Assembly: GCA_015680685.1 (NCBI GenBank)
Contig: MNCI01003605.1
Location: 670,835-703,113, forward strand
DNA: 32,279 bases
Origin: Gnetum montanum
Lineage: Eukaryota; Streptophyta; Gnetopsida; Gnetales; Gnetaceae
Direction of reading: 5' to 3'
Shown: piece after piece, positions 20,198 through 29,648 of the stretch
Position numbering within the stretch: the stretch's first letter is position 1
How the letters are laid out: each line of letters opens with the position of its first letter
Notes under the pieces: generated by a model
What the model was told of the DNA's origin: nothing
The model's database searches: none
Seen by the model: only the letters and a program-made list of their open reading frames with translations
Translations under genes and position numbers: made by a program

Positions 20198-21769
20198 TGA
20201 AACACCCCAAAAAATTTGAAGTCATTCTTGCTTCACTAGGCCTTGCAATTCACGCAAGTACTACAGTAGTTCTTTAGGAGGAGAACGCTCCAAATCTGGT
20301 CTGACCAGTTCGGAAAATTTTCTACTTTAGGTGTAGATAGGCTCTACGGGTCATCCTGCCTGTCTACCTAAGTAGCCTGCCCAACCGACATCCTGCTTAG
20401 AAATGATGCACGAAGTTGGCAGCAGCATTCTAGATGCGTGAAATAGTTTGGCAAGTTTTCTAAGTCACGAAGTCTACTACGTTGAGCTATGTAGTGTAGC
20501 AAGCTTCAGAAGACGATTGCAGAACGAAGTGCTACGCTACGCTACGCCACATAACATAGCGTAGCATGGCAACAGCTTCACAGCCAGTTCCCTTGCTCAA
20601 CCTTAAGTCCTTCAACAATGTCCCTTTTCGTTAGGAAGTGGTAGACCTTGTCTATTGCTATGCTACGCTAAGCTACATGGTGCAACGAGGCATAGCAATC
20701 CTGTGAAAGAGACAGAAGGCAGCTCAAAGGGCAGAAACAACAAAGTTCGCAAGTCTTGCATCACAGGAAGCAAGGTTTGCAAATTGGCAAAGCTTTCGTG
20801 ACTAAGGTGAGTTGCTATGCTATGTAGCATAGCATAGTGTAGAAAGCATGCAACACACATGTAGCGGAACACATGACAAGATGCTACACTACACTAAGCA
20901 TGCTACGCTACAAACCACAGTAGGGCATGTGGGTGGTTGTGTGATGTCAATGCACTTCACCTAATTGGACTGTTGGCACATGTCTCCAAACGCTAATGGT
21001 GCAATTATCGTGTGGCAGACTCATAGTTACGGCATAACAGGCTCACATTACAATGGTCATACAAGTCCAATGGTCATACATGGCATGTGTCGCACTAGCA
21101 AGTCAACGTGGGCCCAGGGCACGTGGCATCCAAACCGTCCTTTATGCATGCCCTTTAGCCCTATAAATACCCTGATGAGTAGTGCTCAAAGGTTTGGACT
21201 ATCTCAAAAGGTTCAAAAAAAAAGCAAGCATCATAACATTGAGCACTGAGCATTGTAAGCTTTCTATTTAACACTACAAACAGTTACAATCTTTAGCTGG
21301 CATTTTGTTCTATCTCCCTTTCTACCACCTTGGTAGAAATCCCACATTGTCAGTGCCCAAGCCCAAGCCCAAGCACACAACCTATTTTTCTCTACACATC
21401 TTGGTTACTCTCAGGATCTCTGCACTCTACCACACTATGCAACCGACCGTATCCACCTTGATAGAGCAAGCTTGTAGCTTCAGAGAGGTGCAATTTTCTA
21501 ACTGTATTTTACCTTGTTTCCTGCTTATTGTTGCATTTTGCAGTACTTTGTTTTGCTTTATTTACTTTCAAGCATTACTTCGCATTTTCTTCCTCATTTT
21601 CAAAATCATATGTTGCAAAAGGCTATATAGACGCTAATTAAGTCCCTTTCTAATCGACTAGACTATTTAGGGTGCCTCCAGCACGGCCCTCCCACAGGTA
21701 CGGGGTTGAAAATGTCATGCCTGCTGACCCCTTAGTGTTTTCCAGCCGTCGACGTTTTCAGTCGCTACA
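20198..21769 (+). mobile_element. Solo LTR inserted in exon 4 of antisense gene copy 2
   Basis: The 1572-bp LTR starts TGAAACACC and ends GTCGCTACA on the plus strand, opposite to elements A-D. It has a TATA box at 21162-21169 and a palindrome-rich U3 (for example 20813-20834). It is flanked by a perfect CTTTA duplication and no internal element sequence, so the element was lost by LTR-LTR recombination. Skipping the LTR and one duplication restores collinearity with gene copy 1 across positions 6040-6130 there. Confidence 0.93.
21162..21169 (+). promoter_or_regulatory. TATA box in the solo LTR
   Basis: TATAAATA in the context GCCCTATAAATACC, the same context as in the other LTRs of the family. 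Confidence 0.65.
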
Positions 21770-21774
21770 CTTTA
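21770..21774. repeat. Right target-site duplication of the solo LTR
   Basis: CTTTA immediately follows the LTR terminus TACA and matches 20193-20197. Confidence 0.9.
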
Positions 21775-24002
21775 TAACCTACCTATAGCATTTTGTAGAA
21801 TTCTTCGTAGTCTGCAAGAATGGTGTTTGGGTGCTACAAGACCACAATCAGATTTCCAAACCATGGATTTTCCAATTCTTCTATACCACATGATCCCAAG
21901 ATCCTCCAGAAGCTATCAGGGAATTGTTGTCGACGACAACCAGGGATTGGGTGGCACATGCCTTCCATGCCCAGGACAGCGTGGGAGAGGCACCTCCCAT
22001 TAACACGAGTAGCATGACAAGGGGAGAATGCCTCATTGCAAAAATAGTGGCGACTAGCTTGCAACATAAGAGGTCCTACCCTGCTGAAGAGACTCTCCAT
22101 AAAAATGAAGAGAGGGGAAAGAAGCTGCAACTCAAACTTCGCAGAGTGCAGCCTTCAATTGGTAAGTGTATTTATTGTTTGGCTAACGCTCGCTACACTG
22201 TGCTACACTAGGTAGCATTGCACAGCATAGCACTGCTTCAATTTAGTATATGTTGTTTACTATGATTATGCTTTATTAGCAGAAGAAGAAGAAGAAGAAG
22301 AAGGGGAGGAGGAGGTGATGGCCCCTAGAACAGGGATGACTTGCAAAGATGAAGAGGTTCTGGCCATAGAGGAAAGGGCCCTAGCCGATGAAGAAGGAGC
22401 CCATGCTACAGAAGAAAGGGCCTTGACTAGTGAGGAAGAGGTCCCTACTGATGAAGATGAGGCCTCCGCTGATGAAGAAAGGGCCCCAACCAATGAGAAA
22501 GAGGCACCTACCAATGAAGAAAGGGCCCTTGCTAATGACCCTTTTGCCAAGTGTAGTTTAGTACTGGAGGGGCATATGAGTATCGAGGACACTGCTATGT
22601 TGTTAGGTTAGCTAGAAAGAGAGGGGATCTTTTGACGTTGGTGAGTTTGATCACTTGTTTAACAATGTATCAATGGATGACCCCCTACTATCACCCCTAA
22701 GGGTTTGCTGGGTAGGAGCTTTACATTGTTATTTATGTTGTTCATCAGCTTTATCATGGTTCTCTCCACTATGGCTAACACATCTTATCGTGCAATAGAC
22801 ACCACTGTTGATACTTCTAGCCCTTCCTTGATCCACCTACAACCATGGACTGATACCCTTGACAACTTCACTTTTATGGTAGGTATGGTCAATGACATGA
22901 TCAACCATCTAAAGTAGATCAACCCAGAAGTGGGTAAGTTAAAGATGTTATGCTAGGCTTCCTATATTGTTACATTTTCACTATGTCACTATGACTAATG
23001 TTCTTTTGTGTGTGGTTGGTAGCCTCTTACGTCAAGTGGGATCCTAAGCAAGCAATTGAGGTCGATGCTATGCTTGAATTCCCACAGGAGGTAACTAAAG
23101 TACCTCATCACATATACGATGAAGCAAGCAAATGTGTGTTGTACTCGACATGCTCCTTGTGGGAATGCAAGTGTGTAAACAAAGACCTATGGAAATATGT
23201 GCAAAGGCTCAAGAAGAAGAAATCTAATCTAACTGCTGAGGTGGGGTATCTCCAATCCAAGAACAAATTCCTATTGGCTTGGGACACTAACGATGGTAGT
23301 TGGTGCACATCCATCATTGATTATGCAAGATATTGGGCGGCCATGTGACGCAACAAAGAAGCCATGTGCAAAATAATTGAACAACACATCCAAATAAACC
23401 TTCTAGCCCAAAAGAACCAAGATTGGAAGGATTACAACGTGAAAGTTTACGAGTGGGGGTAGGCACAGAAGAATCACAAACACATGTATAAACTATAACA
23501 TGCCACCTACCGTAAAAAGTATCATGATGTTTCCATCAAGTTTCATACCTATGAGGTATTCCTTAACATTATTGGTGCTTATGGGGCTTATGAAAGGTTC
23601 ATGCAATAGGTGATAGTCAATAAATCTCCCGAAAGGGAGATGACTTTTCCCATGAGTGAGACCACCACTGCCACCTTTTCTCTAGGACCATCAAGATGGA
23701 TAGCCATAGAAAAAGATAGAGTTGCAATAAACGTTGATCTGGGAGACAGGAATTGGGCCGACATTACCGAGAAGGAGATCTTGAAACACCTCATGGTCAG
23801 CATGGATCAGATACCCCCTGAAACAGATGCAAGGTCATCTCACGTTAGTCACTTTTTTTTCATCTATGATGTGATAATTTATTTTACAAAAGTCTTTGTC
23901 ATAGCTCTAACTAATTGTTTTATTTTCTTTGTTATGTAAGATGCAAAGAAAAATGTTGGACCCACTGAGGTAGGGGATGGTGGTGTAGGTGAAGACTCAT
24001 AA

Positions 24003-24185
24003 CGTAATAGCAAAGAGTTTTATTCTTGTCTCTGGATTCTCAAAAAAAAATTGTAAACCTTATTGATTAATATTTTGAATGAAATATGGAATATAGAAAT
24101 ATTTATTTCATTTTGGTTAGTGTGTTGTATTTATTTTTAGTCTATTCTTTTTCTCTTTTTTTATTAATTAATTAAGCTTCATTTT
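24003..24185. other. 3' flank of antisense gene copy 2
   Basis: AT-rich sequence after the stop, with TTGAATGAAATATGG near 24074, similar to the flank of copy 1. It is a possible 3' UTR and polyadenylation region. Confidence 0.35.
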
Positions 24186-24370
24186 AGTTTTAGGCCATTT
24201 AGGGTCATAACAATAGTTTAAGGTCATTCTGGGCTGTTGCTAGTTTTAGGCCTTTTCAGGCCAATCTAGTTTTAGGCTTTTCAGGCCATTGGTAGTTTTA
24301 GGCCATTTTGGGCCGTTGGATGATGCTAAAGAAAAATTTTTCCAGTTTTAGTCCTTAGCGGGCCATTTCG
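24186..24370. repeat. Short tandem array (type 1) beside antisense gene copy 2
   Basis: About six units of the same monomer as at 8598-8880 (GTTTTAGGCCATTTTGGGCC and variants), lying between the gene 3' end and the protease remnant exactly as in element B. Confidence 0.85.
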
Positions 24371-24599
24371 TGATGTAAATAGTGGGCATAATGTGAAAAC
24401 TCTAAAAAATAAGGCAAACATTAGTGTAAACAAATGAATATAAAGCAAACAATGTGAAGTATGAATGTCTGGTTGATGTAAGTGGTGATCATGTTGGAAA
24501 TAGTGTAGTAGTTATGCTAATGCTAGTAACGATCATTCTCGCAGATGCTTCCTAACCAATCATGGGCTCAGTGATGCATAAGGCTAAGGGGCTTTTTTG

Positions 24600-25160
24600 T
24601 GGTATTCCTCTATATCGTTATCTACCACTTGAAAAGGTAACTCAGCCCACATAGTTTCATTTTTTGAGCCATCATTTTGGGCCAGCTCATTAGCCAAACA
24701 AGTAGCCTAAGTGGGGATAAGTGCTTCCTTTCCAAAGGTTATTACTTCTAAGCCCTGCTCCATGTTGACATTGTTTATTTCTTGGGTGGCCACTTCGTCA
24801 CCATAGATTACCACCTCCCTACCCATGTAAGGTAGGTGGATCTCTTGATGTATGGGTGAAGAGATAGCCTTGAGTTGGGCTAACCACGACCTCCCCAAGA
24901 TCAGGTTAAACCCAGGCATCTCTTCTACCATGATGAATGTCGTGCTTGTGGGGAACTAGTCCCCTACCACAAAGTTGATGTGGAAATTCCCCTTTACCAC
25001 TACTTGTGCTTTGTTAAATAACTTCATACATGAGGTTGTTGTGGGTTTGATTTGATCAACCAAGCCCAGTTTGTCCACTATGGGGAATGGGATGACATCT
25101 GTAGTAGCCCTGTCATCAACATGTACTCTTCAAATCTTGTGCTAACCGACCTAAATTGTG
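24600..25160 (-). pseudogene. Aspartic protease region of element C
   Basis: The minus-strand reading includes HVDDRATTDVI (active-site region, near 25095-25130) and FNLILGRSWLAQL near 24880-24920, followed by HQEIHLPYMGREVVIYGDEV. It matches the protease remnant of element B over its length. The canonical D-T/S-G is absent and stops are present. Left of about 24600 the coding similarity stops, and after a short spacer the tandem array begins instead of reverse transcriptase. Confidence 0.7.
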
Positions 25161-26005
25161 ATGAACAGGGGTGTTGTTATCACCTGGCCCTTCTCAGGGT
25201 CATCCTTAATGGACTCATCACGGAACATCAACTGAGCTAGCCATGATTTCTTGGGCATAGAAGGAAGCATAACTACATGGATTACTTTCTCCTCTGCTGG
25301 CATGTTTTTGTCAACCAGTATCAATGTTAACATGTGAACCAAGACCTTGCGGTGTGCACTGGAGGTCATTACTAGTTCATACAAGCTTAAGGTTGTATTA
25401 TTTTCTTTCAAAGCTTGTTTGACCTGAGTAAGGATGTTTAGAAGATCCTATCCACTTTCTTGTTATTTGCTGCACTTCTCTTCCTCCATTCATCCTAGGA
25501 GATGAATCTCTCGAGGAAGAGTGGTTTCAAGTTTGGGGCTAGACCTTCTTGGGCAAGATGGTGATGATTGTGTGCATGTAGTAGCATCAACTATTGATGA
25601 TGAGGGGGGCATAGGCATGAAGGACAAGGGAGTAGGCTTGGGGGAACTTGATGCGGCACTTTCCTTGGCCATCTTATCCATCAGACATTCTTCCCCTTTT
25701 TTTGAATGAGGAGGGTATGGGGCTATTTTACATTGGCTCTATGTGGTAGGGTAAGTTGAGGGTTTCGACCCCCTAATAACAAATGGTGCTTGTGGTGTTA
25801 ACGCAGGTAGTGGCATAGTTTTGAACATGAAGGGTGCAAGGGAAAATGTCTGAGTGGGAACCTTGAGGACGAATGGATTTTGTGGCATATTTTCTATCAT
25901 TGTTGATGTCGCTACACTACGTTGAGGCACATGAACCACAAATGGCTACTGTGGTGGTTCTGGATTACTATCGATGCCAATTTTGCTGATGACATACCCC
26001 GCGTT
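25161..26005 (-). pseudogene. gag: C-terminal gag and gag-protease linker of element C, truncated by element D
   Basis: Minus-strand translation is Pro/Ser-rich in the middle (near 25490-25940), then LYELVMTSSAHRKVLVHML, which matches LYDLIMTSTTHREALVHML of element B. The coding match starts at 26005 with NAGYVISK, corresponding to NANYIINA in B just after its zinc-knuckle region. The rest of gag, the leader and the 5' LTR are displaced to the right by element D and lie outside the window. Confidence 0.7.
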
Positions 26006-27844
26006 TGTAGCGACCAAAAACGTCGGCTGCTGGAAAACACCAAGAGGTCGTCGATCATGACAGTCTTAACCCTGGATCCATGTGAGGGCTATGCTGGATA
26101 AAATGGAAGTAGGGTGCCCTGAACGATTTGGTAGATCAGACAGGGACTTAGTCAGTGTTACTATAACCTTTTGCAAATGTATGATTTGAAAGTAAGACTT
26201 ATAGCATCAAAATAATAATCTTTAAATGCAAAAGGGCGAAAAATGATGTAAAATGCGATGATAAGCAAGAAAGCAAAGTAGAATGCAGTTAGGAAAATGC
26301 ACTACTTCAAGATTATGACTTCACTCTATCAAGGTGGATACAATCAGTTGCATGACGCTAGGAAGCACAAAGAACCCAAAAGTAACCAAGACGTTCAGAG
26401 CAAGACAACTATATGCTTAAAAGTGGACTCAGGAGTTAACAATGCAAAATGCTACAAAGATAGTGGGAAAGAGAAAAGTAGAATGCCAAATGGGAGTGCT
26501 AACTATTTACAATGCCAAACAGAATGTTTACAATGCTTAAGATTGCTAGTTTGCCAACTTGTGAAAATGTTAACTTGTCAAATCGCCAATTTTCCAAAAA
26601 ATCCTTTTTTTTCTTGCCAGCTAACCAACTCACTAACCAATCCTTTGAGCATTGCACATCGGGGTATTTATAGGGCCAATAGTACATGAAAGATGCGATT
26701 TGGACGCCACATGTCCTGGGCTCGTGTTAACGTGTCTATGCTACATGGACATGCAAGGCTGATTGATGAGCTTACCTTACTGTAATTAAGCTATCAAAAC
26801 TTGGAGATGTGTGCCAACAATGCAAACAAGTGAAGTGCATTCATGTAGCGTAGCTGCCTGCTACACTGTGCTATGTTTTGTAGCGTAGCATGTGGACGTA
26901 GAGTAGTAGCTTGCTATGTAACGAGATGCATCGATGTAGCGTAGCTGCTTGTTACACTATGCTATGCTTTGAAGCATAGCACCTCAGCATAGCATAGCAG
27001 CTTGCTACGCCATGCTACACTTTAGAGCATAGCATGTTGGCATAGCGTAGCATCTTGCTACACTATGCTATGCAATGCAACGTAGCATAGCGTAGCCACC
27101 AGTTTGAGGCAGAAACTTGTGTCGGGGCCCATTGCATGTGCTGAAAGCCTTTGCAGTTCTCTAACTAATTTTTCATATTTGCTATGCTGTGCTACACTAC
27201 ATAACATACAATAGTATAGCAACTAGCCTTAATCACGAAAATGCCATCAATCTGTAACTTTTTCTCTTTGCAATGCGAAACTTGCGAACTTGTTGATCCT
27301 GCACTCTGAGATGTCTTTTGTCACTTCCACGAAGTTGCTACATTGTGTTATGCTATGTAGCATAGCATAGCCTAGTGGCCAACATGGCCTTATTTTTGCT
27401 AAATTTTCCACTTTCTGGTGGAGGAAGCCATTGTTGAAGGACTTGGAGTCGGGCAAGGGAATTGACTGTCTGGCTTTTGCTACGCTACGTAACGTAGCAT
27501 AGTGTAGCACTTCCTTCTGCAATCATCTTCTAAAGCCTGCTACGCTACATAGTGTATTGTAGCGTAGAAAACTTCTTAACTAGAAAACTTACCAAATTGT
27601 TTTGCACGTCCTGAGCACTGTTGACAACTCCATGCATTGTTTTCGAGTAGGCTGTCAGCTGGATGAACTACTCAGGTGGGTAGGCTAGAGGATCCATTGA
27701 GCCTGTCAACACTGGAAGTTGAAAACTTACCAAATTGGATAGTTTGAGCACCAAAGCACCCATCTCCTGATGAACTGCCATGACGCTGCCTAAATTACAA
27801 GGACCCGGTGAAGCAAGAATGCCTTGAAATTTTAGGGTGTTTCA
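26006..27844 (-). repeat. 3' LTR of element D
   Basis: In minus-strand sense it runs from TGAAACACC at 27844 to GTCGCTACA at 26006 (1839 bp). A TATA box lies at 26665-26672, and the U3 is full of GCTACGCTA/TAGCGTAGC palindromes (about 26840-27560). A polypurine tract directly to its right marks it as the 3' LTR of an element extending rightwards. Its left end abuts gag of element C; GCGTT (26001-26005) is the likely half target duplication. Confidence 0.85.
26665..26672 (-). promoter_or_regulatory. TATA box in LTR of element D
   Basis: Minus-strand TATAAATA at the position conserved in the family. Confidence 0.65.
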
Positions 27845-27858
27845 TTGTCCCCTCTTTG
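27845..27858 (-). promoter_or_regulatory. Polypurine tract of element D
   Basis: Minus-strand CAAAGAGGGGACAA directly precedes the LTR start TGAAACACC. A purine run at this position primes plus-strand DNA synthesis in LTR retrotransposons. LTRs A and B have no such tract on the matching side, consistent with their being 5' LTRs. Confidence 0.75.
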
Positions 27859-28300
27859 TCGACGTCTGGAGGATGGACCCGAGAGACGGCGAAAAAGAAT
27901 ATGAAACACCACAGAAAACAAAATTCCAACACTGTGCTTCAGTGATCACCAAGATGTCGCTTAGTTGTGCTTTCATAATGTTGCATTGGTTACGTTGGAA
28001 AAGGGAAGGGTTAAGCGCGTAGGGAGGACATTCAAGAAAAGGGTAAAGATGAAACTTGGCGGGTCCCTCATTGGAGTGCTCGTGAGGGAGTTATTTGCAT
28101 GGTCATCTTTTCTTTTGCTGAAATTTGACCTCTCATTGGAATGCTTAAGGAGAGAGGGAGTACAAAACAGCTTATGTGCCATTTGTTTTAAGCATGCTTT
28201 TTTTTGCACATGAGCTTTTTCTCTCTTACACTTTTGCCTTTGATATTGTGCCTTTTACATCTGTGAACAACTTTATAACTATAGGATAAGTGTTTCTTTC
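27859..28300 (+). other. Possible antisense exon remnants in element D
   Basis: The plus-strand frame 27965-28213 reads NVALVTLEKGRVKRVGRTFK, basic and plausibly coding, without a clear start. A second frame from the ATG near 27873 (MDPRDGEKEYETPQ) overlaps it. No family was recognised. Position between integrase and 3' LTR, antisense to the element, is where many plant gypsy elements carry extra ORFs. Confidence 0.25.
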
Positions 28301-28305
28301 CTGGA

Positions 28306-28524
28306 ATGAGCTATGTTACATCCACATGGGGCTTTAACCTGCCTACAGATGTTTTCCATGCAGCGACTCGTGTTACACGCATCATGGACTTTGCAATTGA
28401 GCATATGGAAGGGCTTGAAAGATGTCAAGAAAAGCTTGTGAAAGAGAGGAGAGAGTGGATTGTGAGTGTAAGGAGTGAGCTAAGGAAGATGCAGAGGAGG
28501 AATAGGATGTGCACTTCAAAGTAG
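28306..28524 (+). pseudogene. Antisense ORF fragment in element D, helical/coiled-coil
   Basis: A 72-residue frame with a long charged helix (GLERCQEKLVKERREWIVSV and on), ending at TAG. It is antisense to the element and lies between integrase and the 3' LTR. It shows no similarity I can see to the FCP1-like antisense gene of elements B and C. It could be an exon of a longer antisense gene or a chance frame. Confidence 0.35.
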
Positions 28525-28681
28525 CTAAGCTAATCGAGATGAACGCCTTAGAACGATGTAGGCTCTTGCTTCCATGGTGAAGCACACCTCTGGCCAGCAT
28601 CCCCTTGGTATGCGTCCTACAAACACAAGAAAAAAAATTAGGAGAAATGACCATGATGCAAAATGAAGGTAGAGTCCTTGC

Positions 28682-28882
28682 TTGCTGCAGATGTTTTTGA
28701 AGCTCTGGACATCTTTGCTAGTGTGCGATGTCCAAAGTAGGAAGGCCAGCAATGGCTTTGGTAGCATCGACATGGAGAGGTTGGCACTGAGGATGCTAGG
28801 AGTTGTTGTGGATGTGGATGGTCAAGAATCCCTACCGAAGGCATGCATTCTCAATTCATCTGTTGGATTGGCTACTCCATAG
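28682..28882 (+). pseudogene. Possible further antisense exon in element D
   Basis: After a CTGCAG acceptor-like site near 28689, one frame reads DVFEALDIFASVRCPK and then has two TAG codons at places where Trp or Gln would fit. The open frame 28682-28882 overlaps it. Decay by C-to-T change would explain the TAGs. No family was recognised. Confidence 0.25.
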
Positions 28883-29223
28883 CTGAATGTCATTTGAGCT
28901 TAGGCGTTGGCAAGGGGCTAGAGGGTAACAATATTGTGGCTGGGCCATAATACTGCTGGAACTCCAACAGCAAGCACTAACCAAGGAACTACTGTCAAGG
29001 CGATGGGCCATGGTGATGGTATGTTCGGAGGGTCAATCAGATGTCATACAACATCTCTGAAGGATCAGCAAGATGCTAAGAGCAATGGCTTTGCATATGT
29101 TCCAAATGATTTTTTCATCGCATCGTGAACTACATTCTGGAACTGCAACATCCCACCCCATGTCGACACTATGCACGCTCGCTTGACGTGTACTGGTGTA
29201 GATGCATGTTGGGGACATGCCGT
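28883..29223. other. Unassigned interval of element D
   Basis: No homology, splice-supported exon or repeat was recognised between the ORF fragments and the tandem array. Confidence 0.4.
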
Positions 29224-29643
29224 GAACCTAGTTTAAGATCCTGGTAGACCATGATGTGCTGGTTTAAGATCCCAGTAGGCCGCTGTGCTATTTTAAGGTC
29301 CTAGCATACCGTGTGCACCAATTTAATGTCATAGCGAACGTTTCTCATGCTAGTTTAAGGTCTCAGTAGATCGATGATGTGCTAGTTTAAGTTCCTAGCA
29401 TACTGTTGTGCTAGTTTTTCATCGTAGCAAATGGTGGATGAACTAGTTTAAGGTCCTAGCAAACCGTTTGTGCCAGTTTAATGTCATAGCAGACTGTTTG
29501 TACTAGTTTATAGTCATAGTGGACTTTTTGTGCCAGTTTATAGTCATAGAGAACTATCTGTGCTAGTTTTATGTCATAGCAGATGTGCTTTGCTAGTTTA
29601 ACGTCATAGCAGATGTCGGTGAAGCTGTGCCAATTTAATGTCA
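29224..29643. repeat. Short tandem array (type 3) downstream of integrase in element D
   Basis: About 13 head-to-tail units of roughly 30-40 bp with consensus GTGCTAGTTTAAGGTC then CTAGCAAACCG. The unit nearest the integrase ends within about ten bases of the pol stop codon (29649-29651). The monomer is close to that at 17171-17600. Confidence 0.85.
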
Positions 29644-29648
29644 TCCAT

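Larger units (their letters stand above)
17863..24002 (+). pseudogene. Antisense gene of element C (copy 2), FCP1-like plus unknown domain, eight exons
   Basis: Exons: 1 at 17863-17981 (donor GGTAAGT), 2 at 18837-19285, 3 from about 19375, fused by deletion to exon 4 ending 22161 and split by a solo LTR, 5 at 22283-22711, 6 at 22799-22933, 7 at 23023-23843, 8 at 23941-24002. Exon 6 to 7 joins in phase as in copy 1. Exon 2 gives LLVLQIVGVLCY, then SVIVWSHLSAETVVVITEML, HPKALICL and YNTLFVARHMGTYFQNHIGP, the order expected of an FCP1/NLI-type HAD phosphatase (DLDGTL, WSS, NTLLVDDSP...NP). The nucleophile Asp is Gln and the distal DD is lost. Exon 3 gives FSSTRNVRANVIGQ. Exon 4 has VDLFSVHSNGLLIG. 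Exon 5 is Glu-rich with repeats of the EERA type. Exon 7 contains WKYVQRLKKKKSNLTAEV, probably a coiled coil. It has an in-frame TAA at codon 6 and many TAG stops. Product function is unknown. Confidence 0.6.
14958..26005 (-). mobile_element. LTR retrotransposon C (partial, interrupted by B and D)
   Basis: Right to left: gag end, protease, type 1 array, antisense gene (with solo LTR), type 2 array, RT, two RNase H domains. Both outer parts are displaced by later insertions. It is the oldest element by nesting order. Confidence 0.75.

Noticed and set aside
20965-21249. Plus-strand ORF of 94 codons in the solo LTR
   Set aside because: It lies across the U3/R border including the TATA box and is not conserved in the other LTRs.
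29224-29643. Array of short repeats considered as CRISPR
   Set aside because: Units are degenerate, directly adjoining without unique spacers of constant length, and lie in plant retrotransposon DNA.
29456-29644. Minus-strand frame with repeated YDIKLAQTV-like units
   Set aside because: It is the tandem array after the integrase stop codon; the frame begins inside the repeats and has no flanking coding signal.
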